From an uncultured Collinsella sp. (GTDB lineage Bacteria; Actinomycetota; Coriobacteriia; Coriobacteriales; Coriobacteriaceae), in contig URUI01000019.1 in NCBI GenBank assembly GCA_900551015.1, positions 1-29,704 of the forward strand: a stretch of DNA of 29,704 nucleotides. Reading direction: 5' to 3'. Position numbers and translations under genes: made by a program. The notes under the pieces are model-generated. The model searched no databases. It was not told the DNA's origin and worked only from the letters and a program-made list of their open reading frames with translations. Numbering within the stretch: position 1 is the stretch's first letter; each line of letters starts with the position of its first letter. This document shows, piece by piece, positions 5,858 to 14,056 of the stretch.

Positions 5858-8485
5858 ATGAGAATCGATAAGCTAGCAATGACGTCGCGCGAGGCGCTGC
5901 AGACCGCCATGAGCACGGCTGCCGATGCACAGGCCGGCGCGGTGGAGCCGATCCACCTGCTGTCTGCCCTGCTCGGTGCCGGCGAGCGCAATATCTCCGT
6001 GATCATCGAGCGCATCGGTGCCGACCCGGCTCAGCTCGCACGCTCCACACAAGATGCCATCGACCATGCGCCCAAGGTGTCGGGCGAGGGTCAGCAGATG
6101 GGCCTGTCCAACGAGCTCGTTCGCGTGATCGAGAAGGCCGAGAAAAAGGCCACCAAGATGGGCGACAGCTTTGTGGTGACCGAGCATCTGCTGATGGCAC
6201 TTGCCGAGGACAAGGGTGAGGCGGGTCGCGTGCTGCGTGGCGCCGGCGTGACCAAGGAGCGCATCGAGCAAGTCTACGAGGAACTGCGCGGCGATGACCG
6301 CGTGACGTCTGCCGAGGACAAGACGCAGTTTGAGGCGTTGGAGCAGTACGGTCGCAACATCTGCGATCTGGCTCGCGCCGGCAAGCTCGACCCGGTCATC
6401 GGCCGTACCGACGAGATCCGTCGTACTATTCAGGTTCTGTCCCGCCGCACCAAGAACAACCCCGTGCTTATCGGCGAGCCGGGCGTCGGCAAGACGGCCA
6501 TCGTCGAGGGCATTGCTCAGCGAATCGTGGCCGGCGACGTACCGAGCACCCTGCGCGACCGCGACCTCATCGAGCTCGACATGAGCGCGCTGGTCGCCGG
6601 CGCCAAGTACCGCGGCGAGTTCGAGGACCGCTTGAAGGCCGTGCTCAAGGAAGTCCAAAAGTCCGAAGGCAAGGTCATCCTGTTCATCGATGAGCTCCAC
6701 ACCATCGTGGGCGCGGGTGCCACCGAGGGCTCCATGGACGCCGGCAACATCCTGAAGCCGGCGCTTGCCCGTGGCGACTTGCACGCAATCGGCGCGACTA
6801 CGCTCGACGAGTATCGCAAGTACATCGAGAAGGACGCGGCACTCGCCCGTCGTTTCCAGACCGTGATGGTCTCCGAGCCCACCGTCGAGGACACCATCTC
6901 GATCCTGCGTGGCCTCAAGGAGAAGTACGAGATCTTCCACGGCGTGCATATCACCGATAGCGCGCTCGTGGCGGCCGCCGACCTCTCCGATCGCTACATC
7001 GCCGACCGCTTCCTGCCCGATAAGGCCATCGACCTGGTTGATGAGGCGGCAAGCCGCCTGCGCATGGAGCTCGACAGCATGCCGGTCGAGATCGATGCCA
7101 CCACGCGTCAGCTCACCCAGCTGCAGATCGAGGAGCAGGCGCTCATGAAGGAGACCGACGACGCCTCCAAGGAGCGTCTGGAGGCCCTGCGCCAAGAGAT
7201 TGCCGAGGTCCAAGAAAAGCTCAACGTGCAAAAGGCCGGCTGGCTCAACCAGAAGAACGCCATCGACCACGTGCAGGAGCTCAAGGGACAGCTCGACGAG
7301 GCCAAGAGCGAAGAGGAGCGTGCGACGCGCAACGGCGACCTGGGCCGTGCGTCCGAGCTGCGCTACTCCGTGATTCCGGGCCTGCAGCAGCAGATTCAGG
7401 ATTCCGAGGCTGCGCTCGAGGCGCAAAAGCAGCAGGACGGCGAGGGCCTCAACGAGCAGGTGACCTCCGATGAGATCGCTGAGGTCGTGAGCGCTTGGAC
7501 CGGCGTGCCCGTCTCCAAGATGATGCAGGGCGAGCTCGACAAGCTGAAGGGCTTGGAGGGCGAGCTGCATAAGCGCGTCATCGGCCAGGACGAGGCGGTC
7601 TCCGCTGTCGCCGCGGCCGTGCGTCGCAGCCGTGCGGGCCTCTCCGATCCGGACAAGCCCATCGGCAGCTTCTTCTTCCTGGGCCCCACCGGCGTGGGCA
7701 AGACCGAGCTCGCCAAGGCGCTTGCCGAGTGCCTGTTCGATGACGAGCGTGCGCTCGTGCGTATCGACATGTCCGAGTACATGGAGAAGTTCAGCGTCCA
7801 ACGTCTGATCGGTGCGCCTCCGGGATACGTGGGTTACGACGAGGGCGGCCAGCTTACCGAGGCCGTGCGCCGTCGTCCGTACTCCGTGATTTTGCTCGAC
7901 GAGATGGAGAAGGCTCATCCGGATGTCTTTAACGTGCTGCTGCAGGTGCTTGATGACGGCCGTCTGACCGATGGCCAGGGTCGCCAGGTGTCCTTCAAGA
8001 ACACGATCATCATCATGACGTCTAACGTGGGCTCCAAGGCCATCGCCGATCTGTCCGGTAAGGACGAGGAGGAGATGCGCCATCAGGTCGACGCCGCCAT
8101 GGCTCAGACCTTCCGCCCCGAGTTCCTCAACCGTATCGACGATATCGTGGTGTTCCATCCGCTCGGCATGGCGCAGATCGAGAAGATCGTCGACATCCAG
8201 CTTGCCGACGTCCGCGCGCGTCTGGCCAAGGAGCGCATGACGCTTGCCATCACCCCGGCGGCCAAGCAGATGCTCGCCGTGGGTGGCCTGGACCCCGTGT
8301 TCGGTGCCCGTCCGCTCAAGCGCCTGGTCCAGCGCGAGGTCGTGGACGCCATCGCCGCCGCCATCATCGACGGTACGGTGCGCGAGGGCGATCAGGTGAC
8401 GGTCGATGCCGACAAGGACGGCGGCTTTACCGTCGTGTGCGACAACACGCCGTCTGCTACCTACGAGGTCCCCGACGCCGAGTAG
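5858..8485 (+). CDS. clpB: ATP-dependent disaggregase ClpB
   Basis: At 875 residues this is full length for ClpB (E. coli about 857). In order: N domain with two Clp repeats (about 5-145); AAA+ domain 1 with Walker A GEPGVGKTA (about 205-213) and Walker B ILFIDELHT; a Glu/Lys/Gln-rich coiled-coil M domain (about 410-525) that docks DnaK; AAA+ domain 2 with Walker A GPTGVGKTE (about 608-616), pore loop GYVGYDEGG and Walker B ILLDEMEKAH; and a C-terminal small domain. The M domain and the absence of a ClpP-binding IGF loop separate it from ClpA/ClpC. It works with DnaK, DnaJ and GrpE in the cytoplasm to thread apart aggregates. The start ATG follows AGAGAGG. The hspR gene upstream in the window is its likely repressor by family knowledge. 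Confidence 0.97.
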   Translation: MRIDKLAMTSREALQTAMSTAADAQAGAVEPIHLLSALLGAGERNISVIIERIGADPAQLARSTQDAIDHAPKVSGEGQQMGLSNELVRVIEKAEKKATKMGDSFVVTEHLLMALAEDKGEAGRVLRGAGVTKERIEQVYEELRGDDRVTSAEDKTQFEALEQYGRNICDLARAGKLDPVIGRTDEIRRTIQVLSRRTKNNPVLIGEPGVGKTAIVEGIAQRIVAGDVPSTLRDRDLIELDMSALVAGAKYRGEFEDRLKAVLKEVQKSEGKVILFIDELHTIVGAGATEGSMDAGNILKPALARGDLHAIGATTLDEYRKYIEKDAALARRFQTVMVSEPTVEDTISILRGLKEKYEIFHGVHITDSALVAAADLSDRYIADRFLPDKAIDLVDEAASRLRMELDSMPVEIDATTRQLTQLQIEEQALMKETDDASKERLEALRQEIAEVQEKLNVQKAGWLNQKNAIDHVQELKGQLDEAKSEEERATRNGDLGRASELRYSVIPGLQQQIQDSEAALEAQKQQDGEGLNEQVTSDEIAEVVSAWTGVPVSKMMQGELDKLKGLEGELHKRVIGQDEAVSAVAAAVRRSRAGLSDPDKPIGSFFFLGPTGVGKTELAKALAECLFDDERALVRIDMSEYMEKFSVQRLIGAPPGYVGYDEGGQLTEAVRRRPYSVILLDEMEKAHPDVFNVLLQVLDDGRLTDGQGRQVSFKNTIIIMTSNVGSKAIADLSGKDEEEMRHQVDAAMAQTFRPEFLNRIDDIVVFHPLGMAQIEKIVDIQLADVRARLAKERMTLAITPAAKQMLAVGGLDPVFGARPLKRLVQREVVDAIAAAIIDGTVREGDQVTVDADKDGGFTVVCDNTPSATYEVPDAE

Positions 8486-8532
8486 ATTTATGGGACATGC
8501 CTTAAAATCTGCCAGCCGTCTCTAAACGCCAA

Positions 8533-8567
8533 GGGCGGCGGATCCAATTGGGTCCGCCGCCCTTTTT
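8533..8567 (+). terminator. Rho-independent terminator of clpB
   Basis: GGGCGGCGGA (8533-8542) pairs perfectly with TCCGCCGCCC (8553-8562), followed by TTTTT. It lies about 50 bp past the clpB stop. Confidence 0.9.
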
Positions 8568-8619
8568 CGTGCGACAATCGATAATGTTGAACACGATTGC
8601 ATGGCAAGGAGATATGCAG

Positions 8620-8814
8620 ATGATAGACAAGAACAAGACGAATGCGCCGGTCGCCAACGCCGCGCCGGCCGCACCCAAGCCTGCACCCAAGCCTGTGCCC
8701 AAGCCGCGCGACCCCTACATCCGTGCCGAGAACGAGGATGACGACGGCTACGATCCTTATAGCGATCGTCGCCCCGAGCGCGAGCCCCTCTTCGAAGCCG
8801 ACCCCTGGCGTTAA
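8620..8814 (+). CDS. Small Pro-rich acidic protein (64 residues), unknown function
   Basis: ATG 8620 sits eight bases after AAGGAG (8606-8611), a better spacing than ATG 8614. The protein has a low-complexity first half with PKPAPKPVPKP, then an acidic tyrosine-containing stretch (ENEDDDGYDPYSDRRPE) and ends in DPWR. It has no transmembrane segment or signal peptide and is probably intrinsically disordered. No family is recognised; the strong ribosome binding site and clean codon use support a real gene. It follows the clpB terminator and so probably has its own promoter. Confidence 0.65.
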   Translation: MIDKNKTNAPVANAAPAAPKPAPKPVPKPRDPYIRAENEDDDGYDPYSDRRPEREPLFEADPWR

Positions 8815-8849
8815 GTAGCTCATTTGGGACGGGGCTTTTTTAGCTACTT
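8813..8849 (+). repeat. AAGTAGCT inverted repeat with T-run (possible terminator)
   Basis: AAGTAGCT (8813-8820, overlapping the stop codon) pairs with AGCTACTT (8842-8849). The loop carries TTTGGGACGGGGC and TTTTTT. It could end the small gene's transcript, or be a member of the GGGAC-containing palindrome set seen elsewhere in this window. Beyond it, 8850-8940 contains only a CCCCTC/GAGGGG inverted pair. Confidence 0.5.
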
Positions 8850-8942
8850 TGTTTTCGGCTAGAGGCGTTCATGCCTGCCCCCCTCGGCCGCTCGATATCC
8901 TCCGGGAGGGGCCACTAATAGAAAACTTGCTTATCCATTAAT

Positions 8943-9014
8943 CAAGATACGCATAATCTTGCTCTCCTGCTAATCAAGAATCGTTATAATCTTGATTAGC
9001 AGGAGAGCAAGATT
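8943..9014. promoter_or_regulatory. Operator-like palindrome cluster before the DUF4143 ATPase
   Basis: A 25-bp perfect inverted repeat (8955-8979 with 8990-9014, 10-nt spacer) ends eight bases before the start codon. Inside and just upstream are repeated half-sites: CAAGAT 8943, ATCTTG 8956, CAAGAA 8975, TCTTG 8990-8994 and CAAGAT 9008. The CAAGAT-N7-ATCTTG unit partly overlaps the large repeat. This looks like a cooperative binding site or a leader hairpin that controls translation of the following gene. Confidence 0.6.
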
Positions 9015-9022
9015 GGAGAATT

Positions 9023-10375
9023 ATGGCATTCAACGACTTGGTGGCTCAAAAAATAAAGGACTTTGAGCAACAGGGGATTCCGCAGGTCTTTGAGCGCGAC
9101 CTTGATCTGGGCAACCCGCAGGAGCCAAAGCGCGACAACATCGTATATGTGATTGTGGGCGCCCGTCGTTGTGGAAAGACGTATCGCCTGTATCAGGAGA
9201 TACGGCGGCTTCAGGGCCAAGGCGTCGAGCTTGACCGGATGCTATATTTCAATTTTGAGGATGAGCGCTTGCGTCCGTATGAGCCATCGCTACTAGCGGA
9301 CGTGCTCGATACATTCTATGCACTATATCCTGCTGCTCGAGGCGAGGGCGCCTACCTTTTCTTTGACGAGATCCAGGAAATACCCGAATGGGGTGCGTTT
9401 CTGCGACGCGTGGTCGATACGGAGAAGGCGACCGTTTACGTGACGGGATCTTCTTCTAAGATGCTGTCCTCAGAACTTAAGAGCGAGTTCAGGGGCCGTT
9501 CTCTTGTGCGAGAGCTTTTTCCGTTGAGTTTTTCGGAATACGTCCGATATAAGACGGGGAGCGTTCCTGAGCCGGATGCACCCTTTTCATCGAGCGATGC
9601 AGCACTGCTTCGACATCATCTGATCGGATATCTCGAGCGAGGGGGATTCATCGCGACACTTGAGCAGACGCCCGCAGACGCGATTCAGCTGCTACAGGAA
9701 TATGCGTCGCGAACGGTCGCCATGGACGTCGTTGAACGTTACGACGTCAAGAACCCCCGTTTGGCCTCGCTGTTTCTGGCGCGGTGCATGGCATCTTCGG
9801 GACGAGAGCTGTCAGTGAACAAAGTGTACAACGAGTTCAAGAGCAGACAGATATCCGTCAGTCGAAATACGCTCAGCGACTTACTTGAGTATTACGAGGA
9901 CGCCTACCTGCTGTTTTCGGTGCCGGAGTTCACGCGTTCGCTTGCAAATAATACGCGGTCTGCGTCTAAGGTCTACGCCGTCGATCCTGCGATGTTCGGA
10001 GCGTTCTCCCCCGCATCGGCATTGGATCATGGTCAGAGGCTCGAGACCGCGGTGTTCAATGCGCTCAGAAGAAGGACCCCCGCCGTGCGGCCCGGTTCGG
10101 TTTGCCGCCTGCTGATTAAAGATAAGAATAAAAGCCATGAGGTGGACTTTGTGGCTGGGGATGCACTGCTCATGCAGGCTTACGGCCTGATTCAGGTAAG
10201 TGTGGATATGACAAGCGAGAAAACGCGCGAGCGCGAAATTGCCGCGCTCGATGCCGCGATGGCCCAGTTTGATCTTGGCGAGTCGGTAATCGTTACCATG
10301 GATGAGCAGGCCGATATTCCATGCAAACACGGCGTGGTACATGCTGTGCCCGCATGGAAGTGGCTCCTTTCCTAA
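9023..10375 (+). CDS. AAA_14 / DUF4143 family ATP-binding protein
   Basis: The protein is 450 residues. An N-terminal P-loop ATPase domain (about 30-165) has Walker A GARRCGKT, Walker B LFFDEIQE and a sensor-like VYVTGSSS. A central DUF4143 region (about 210-370) includes YEDAYLLFSVPEF. The C-terminal part has the HEVDFV motif, resembling the EVDF element of PD-(D/E)xK-like folds seen in this family. The family is abundant and often multicopy in gut bacteria and archaea; its biological role is not established. No partner gene is adjacent and it appears monocistronic. GGAG at 9015-9018 is the ribosome binding site, at the edge of the large palindrome, so expression is probably controlled there. 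Confidence 0.85.
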   Translation: MAFNDLVAQKIKDFEQQGIPQVFERDLDLGNPQEPKRDNIVYVIVGARRCGKTYRLYQEIRRLQGQGVELDRMLYFNFEDERLRPYEPSLLADVLDTFYALYPAARGEGAYLFFDEIQEIPEWGAFLRRVVDTEKATVYVTGSSSKMLSSELKSEFRGRSLVRELFPLSFSEYVRYKTGSVPEPDAPFSSSDAALLRHHLIGYLERGGFIATLEQTPADAIQLLQEYASRTVAMDVVERYDVKNPRLASLFLARCMASSGRELSVNKVYNEFKSRQISVSRNTLSDLLEYYEDAYLLFSVPEFTRSLANNTRSASKVYAVDPAMFGAFSPASALDHGQRLETAVFNALRRRTPAVRPGSVCRLLIKDKNKSHEVDFVAGDALLMQAYGLIQVSVDMTSEKTREREIAALDAAMAQFDLGESVIVTMDEQADIPCKHGVVHAVPAWKWLLS

Positions 10376-10419
10376 TCGTCTATGGATTTGCGAGGCCAGG
10401 ACTCAGGTGTCATGGTCCG

Positions 10420-11901
10420 CTAGTCCTGGGCCTTGATGCTCGGCAGGAGAATCTGGGCGAGGTAGTCGGTCTCGAGTTTGGTCGCAGCGTCGGCCTTGCC
10501 GTCTTTGCCGACCAGTACGTTCTTGATCTGGCTATAGGTGTAGCGGTTGCCGGTCGTGAGCTCGACAAGCTCAATGGCCGAGTCCATAGGGTAGGTCGAC
10601 ACGGGATTCTGCGTCCGTCCGTTGATGGTCTGGGGCACCACGTACGGATAGACGGGACCGCTGGCGTAGACGGTATAACCGTTGCCTAGGTTGGCCGCAC
10701 CCAAAACCGTATCGCCCTCATCGGGCGTAAAGCTCTCGCCCTCGCGCACTGCGACGAGCGTCACAATCGGTGTATCGCTGTCGCCGGCAAGATAGATGCA
10801 TAGCGTGCTGCCATTTTGCCAAGTCTCGACCTTGCCGTACCACTCGACGGGGATATCGAGCTGGTAGAGGTCGGTTGCCTTGTGGCGGGCGTCGGCATCA
10901 CGGGCCGCCTGTGCCTTTTGCGCGCTCACGGCATTGACGGCGGCGCCGCGCCGCGCGGTTGCCGCCTGCTGGAGCACCTTGGCGGTGGCGGCGGAGCTCG
11001 CGCCTCCCTCCTCGGCATATTTGGCGGCGGCATCGATCTGGTCGTCAGTCACCGTGTCGGCCGAAGGCACCTTGAGCTTAAAGGCGGCCTGGCTGCTTAG
11101 GTCCTGTCCGTCGCTCTTGATCGTGACCTGCGCCTTGGTGGTCGGGACGGTATAGATGGTGCCGTCGGCCGCGATGGGAGAGGCAGCGATGGAGAGCGTG
11201 TAATCGCCGGGCAGCAGTTTGATGCCGCGGCCGTGCTCGTCAACATAGAGCGTTTCGCTCACGGATGAGCCATCAGCGTCCTGACCGCTCACCTGTACGG
11301 GAATCTTAGAGCTGGTGGAACAGTCGAGGCCCGCGGCATGCACGCCAATCTGCACCGACATCATCGTGTGGGCATTGGCGGCGACAGCGGCAGCCTGCTC
11401 TTGCTGATATCCGTTCCAGGCAGCATAGCCTGCACCGCCGGCGACGAGCGCGACGGCCACGACACCGGCGACCATCAGATTGCGGCGCTTGGGCGACATC
11501 TTGCGATGGCGGACCTCGGCTTCGTGTGCCGAGGGAACGGACGGCAGGGGAATATCGCCCATGGCGATGGTCTCATCCACGGCTGGTGCGGAACCCAGGC
11601 CAGGAAGCTCGCGAGTCAGCGAATCTTCGGCCGGTAAGCTGTCGAGCAAGACGGTTTCCTCGCCCGTGTCGGATTCGGGCTGGTCGTCGGCCTCGCTATC
11701 GTCCTCTTCGGCTTCGTCAGGAGCGTCTTTGGCGTCGCCGCCTTCGTCCTCAGTGTCTTCGTGCACCTCGTCTTGCGCGTCGACGACCGAATCGCTAAAC
11801 GAGAGCTCGTCTAGCGCGATCCGGTCAAGGCTCTCCAGGGCTTCGGCACATGCTTCCGCATCCTGGGCCGCATCCTCGCGGCCATACGTCTCATCGCTCA
11901 T
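10420..11901 (-). CDS. Membrane-anchored protein with acidic cytoplasmic N-terminus, unknown function
   Basis: The protein is 493 residues. The first ~140 are highly acidic and low in complexity (many Glu/Asp, e.g. EDTEDEGGDAKDAPDEAEED), probably disordered and cytoplasmic. A basic patch (RHRKMSPKRR) precedes one transmembrane helix (about 142-165, MVAGVVAVALVAGGAGYAAW). The outer part has a beta-rich segment resembling a carrier-like Ig fold (about 180-270, with LPGDYTLSIAASPI), an Ala-rich helical section, and a C-terminal domain with VEWYGKVETWQNGSTLCIYL. Start ATG 11901 follows a GGGGG stretch; the frame extends to 11952 without support. It is convergent with the ATPase gene, 44 bp apart, and a hairpin (GGCCAGGACT near 10394 with AGTCCTGGGCC near 10422) spans the junction. 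Function unknown; a cell-envelope role is inferred only from topology. Confidence 0.72.
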   Translation of the reverse strand: MSDETYGREDAAQDAEACAEALESLDRIALDELSFSDSVVDAQDEVHEDTEDEGGDAKDAPDEAEEDDSEADDQPESDTGEETVLLDSLPAEDSLTRELPGLGSAPAVDETIAMGDIPLPSVPSAHEAEVRHRKMSPKRRNLMVAGVVAVALVAGGAGYAAWNGYQQEQAAAVAANAHTMMSVQIGVHAAGLDCSTSSKIPVQVSGQDADGSSVSETLYVDEHGRGIKLLPGDYTLSIAASPIAADGTIYTVPTTKAQVTIKSDGQDLSSQAAFKLKVPSADTVTDDQIDAAAKYAEEGGASSAATAKVLQQAATARRGAAVNAVSAQKAQAARDADARHKATDLYQLDIPVEWYGKVETWQNGSTLCIYLAGDSDTPIVTLVAVREGESFTPDEGDTVLGAANLGNGYTVYASGPVYPYVVPQTINGRTQNPVSTYPMDSAIELVELTTGNRYTYSQIKNVLVGKDGKADAATKLETDYLAQILLPSIKAQD

Positions 11902-12021
11902 ATATCCCCCAATGCAATATCGGCTCAACACTGTACCCAAAAATGGAGCCATATAAAGCGCATACGAAATATAAGATCCGATTTAACCTGAGCGCATCGT
12001 TCGGCCGCATCCTCGCGGCAG

Positions 12022-12062
12022 CAAAAGGCCCCCGGAACGCGGACGAATCACATTCCGGGGGC
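12022..12062 (-). terminator. Rho-independent terminator (minus strand)
   Basis: GCCCCCGGAA (12028-12037) and TTCCGGGGGC (12053-12062) form a perfect 10-bp stem. Read on the minus strand it is followed by CTTTTGC. It lies about 70 bp after the stop of the 12134-13141 gene. Confidence 0.8.
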
Positions 12063-12133
12063 TCTGCAATGCGTTGAGTTGCGCGGAGCCGGCTATGCTG
12101 CTTCACATTCAAGCGGCGTTTGCGCCGGGCATG

Positions 12134-13141
12134 TTACTCGGCGTGTGCGTAATCCACCTTGGCGCGGCGAGCGGTAGCCTTCTCCCAATCGCTGGTGCCC
12201 TCAAAGACATCCTGCTTGTAGGGATTGCGGCCGAGCTTCTTGGCGCGGTAGGCGATGTAGATGATCGCGGCGATGTTGGCGACCAGTGCGGCGATCGAGA
12301 CCGCAGTAGCGGCGCTGGGGTCGAGCGTGGAGTGGGTCACAAAGATGGACTCCTCCTGGAAGTACGGGAACACCTGGGCAAACATGCACCAAATAGCCAG
12401 CGTAAAGGCGCGGTTCTGGATCCAGCCGCCCTTGTTCCAGATAAAGGCGGCGACGGTGGGCGCCAGCAGCAGTGCAAAGCCGCAGAACCAGGAGTGGGTG
12501 GGCAGGCAGTTGTAGGTGTAGCAGAAGTTCCAGATGTCGTAGGCGATGATGTAGACCCAGGTCATGTCGGGCCACAGCATGTCGGTCTTGTCCTCAGAGG
12601 CGTAGACACTCCACCAACCGGTCATGCAGAAGATGTTGATGATACCGGCGATGCCGTTGAACACGTTGTTCCAGCCGGCGAGCTGCGTGGCGCCCTCGGA
12701 GGTGACCCAGGTGGACTCGCCCAGGACAAAGAAGTGATAGGCGCTCTCAAAGTCGGACACGACGGCGATCATGATGTTGATGGCGACGATCACAAACGGC
12801 CACGCGCGGAACCAATGCGCCTTGCCGATCTTGCCCCACTGGTACTTAATGGCAATGAAGCCCCAGCAACCGGCCAGCGCCGCGTATACCTTGGCGTAGT
12901 GGAACCAGCTGTTCTGGTACACATGGGTGGGGTTGGTGAGCGCCCACTCGGCACCCTGTGAGACGCCGATGGCGATAGCGACGCAGTAGATGGTCATGGC
13001 CAGCGGAGCCACGCCAAAGATGATGGCCGCGCCCAGCTTGGTGCGGCGGCCGACCTCGTTGAGCACGATCAGGCCAATAAAGACCATGGCCCAGCCGGCC
13101 CAGTGGATAAGGGTATTGCTACCCCAAACATCGAACAGCAT
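12134..13141 (-). CDS. Polytopic membrane protein, DUF5692-like
   Basis: The protein is 335 residues with about eight or nine hydrophobic helices and is very rich in Trp, Tyr and Phe near helix ends (e.g. WWSVYASEDKTDMLWPDMTW). Several histidines lie in or near helices (LIHWAGW, WFHYAK, AYHFFV, PTHSWF), as is common in proteins that bind redox cofactors, although no cofactor motif is definite. The cytoplasmic tail is charged. The DUF5692 assignment is from memory of similar coriobacterial proteins and is moderate. AAAGGAG precedes the ATG. The tetR gene is 63 bp upstream on the same strand, so the two are probably co-transcribed and share the operator region with the divergent FeS/FAD oxidoreductase. 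A role in membrane electron transfer or transport is inferred from that context only. Confidence 0.72.
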   Translation of the reverse strand: MLFDVWGSNTLIHWAGWAMVFIGLIVLNEVGRRTKLGAAIIFGVAPLAMTIYCVAIAIGVSQGAEWALTNPTHVYQNSWFHYAKVYAALAGCWGFIAIKYQWGKIGKAHWFRAWPFVIVAINIMIAVVSDFESAYHFFVLGESTWVTSEGATQLAGWNNVFNGIAGIINIFCMTGWWSVYASEDKTDMLWPDMTWVYIIAYDIWNFCYTYNCLPTHSWFCGFALLLAPTVAAFIWNKGGWIQNRAFTLAIWCMFAQVFPYFQEESIFVTHSTLDPSAATAVSIAALVANIAAIIYIAYRAKKLGRNPYKQDVFEGTSDWEKATARRAKVDYAHAE

Positions 13142-13204
13142 GCTGCTCTCCTTTCACAAGCCCGCGGCCCCTCTTCTGATCGCGGGCAGTTTGGCCAAAT
13201 GTCG

Positions 13205-13867
13205 TCAGTTCTGGGGCTTGCGCTCCTGATACTTGGCGGTATAGCCCTCGATATGGAGCGTCGAGGCGATGATTTCCTTGACTGTCTCGTCGGGCACATC
13301 GGGGTGCGTGCGGATATACATCAGCAGCCCCATGATGAGGGTGTAGAACGTCTCGTAGACATGGTCGATGCGTAGCTCGTGATGGGCGACAAAATCCACC
13401 ACGGTGGTATTGCAGATATACTGCGCCACGCGCTGGACCACGTTGTGCAAAAAGCCGCCGTAGAGCGCGCCGCTGCTCGAGGTGAGCGTGCTCGGCAACT
13501 CGTGGCCGCTCACGACCAGGCGCTTAAAGAGCGGAGCAACGGTGTCGAGTGCGCCTTCGATGTCGCCAACCGTGCGGCTGGCGTTCCACTGCTCGAGCTC
13601 GGCGATAAAGCCGTCGATTGCCTCGTCCATAACGGCGGTGACGGCGGCATCCATATCGGCAAAGTAGTGGTAGAACAGCGAACGCGTGCAGCCAGCCCGC
13701 TTGGTCACGGCCGATACCGAAAGATGGGACACACCAAGCTCGGCGCTCACGGCGCGCACAGCGGCGAGGATCTCGCGACGGCGCTCGTCGCCCGTCAGGC
13801 GTTTTGCCGCGCTATCGGATGCGGGGACGGCATCGACCACAGAGATATCTGCTGCGTTGTTGCCCAT
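13205..13867 (-). CDS. TetR/AcrR-family transcriptional regulator
   Basis: The protein is 220 residues. The DNA-binding domain covers about residues 25-75: RRREILAAVRAVSAELGVSH, then SVSAVTKRAGCTRSLFYHYF, the typical TetR recognition helix ending in FYHYF. The C-terminal ligand/dimer domain is all-helical and of unknown ligand. The N-terminus (about 25 residues) is longer than usual, so a start further in is possible, but ATG 13867 has AAAGGCGG upstream. It is divergent from the FeS/FAD oxidoreductase and co-directional with the DUF5692-like gene. Two identical-type palindromes in the divergent intergenic region are its probable binding sites, and it probably represses both directions. Confidence 0.88.
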   Translation of the reverse strand: MGNNAADISVVDAVPASDSAAKRLTGDERRREILAAVRAVSAELGVSHLSVSAVTKRAGCTRSLFYHYFADMDAAVTAVMDEAIDGFIAELEQWNASRTVGDIEGALDTVAPLFKRLVVSGHELPSTLTSSSGALYGGFLHNVVQRVAQYICNTTVVDFVAHHELRIDHVYETFYTLIMGLLMYIRTHPDVPDETVKEIIASTLHIEGYTAKYQERKPQN

Positions 13868-13925
13868 GTTTTGCCGCCTTTCATCCTCTTTTGCCTGACC
13901 GTTCGCCTAACAGTCTTGAATATTG

Positions 13926-13963
13926 TTGACGGTTCGTCAATACTATTTTTGACACAATGTCAA
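13926..13963. promoter_or_regulatory. Paired TTGAC-N5-GTCAA operators
   Basis: TTGACGGTTCGTCAA (13926-13940) and TTGACACAATGTCAA (13949-13963) are two palindromes with identical half-sites and 5-bp spacers, centres 23 bp apart. They lie in the gap between tetR and the divergent oxidoreductase gene. TTGACA and TACTAT sequences within the block could be promoter elements, so binding would block transcription. Assignment to the adjacent TetR is inference from position. Confidence 0.72.
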
Positions 13964-14056
13964 CAATGGCGGGTGAAAGGCATGGGGGCATGCCCGGCCT
14001 GCAAAAAAAGAGGGGCGCTGCGGTCTCGCCGGGCTGTGGCAAGAGAAGGGACGACT

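Noticed and set aside
5873..8158. 761-codon open frame on the minus strand opposite clpB
   Set aside because: It is a shadow of clpB caused by high GC content at third codon positions. Its translation is low-complexity Leu/Gly/Ala/Arg-rich, with no recognisable domain. The same applies to long antisense frames at 1358-3439, 13943-16720, 17808-19718 and 22579-25830.
12074..12961. 295-codon plus-strand frame opposite the DUF5692-like gene
   Set aside because: It is antisense to a gene with clear transmembrane helices and a good ribosome binding site; its translation is Gly/Asp/Val-rich low-complexity shadow sequence.
13379..14056. Upstream extension of the FeS/FAD oxidoreductase frame
   Set aside because: The frame is open but lies antisense to tetR and across the operator region. 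The family-like sequence and a ribosome binding site begin at ATG 14057.
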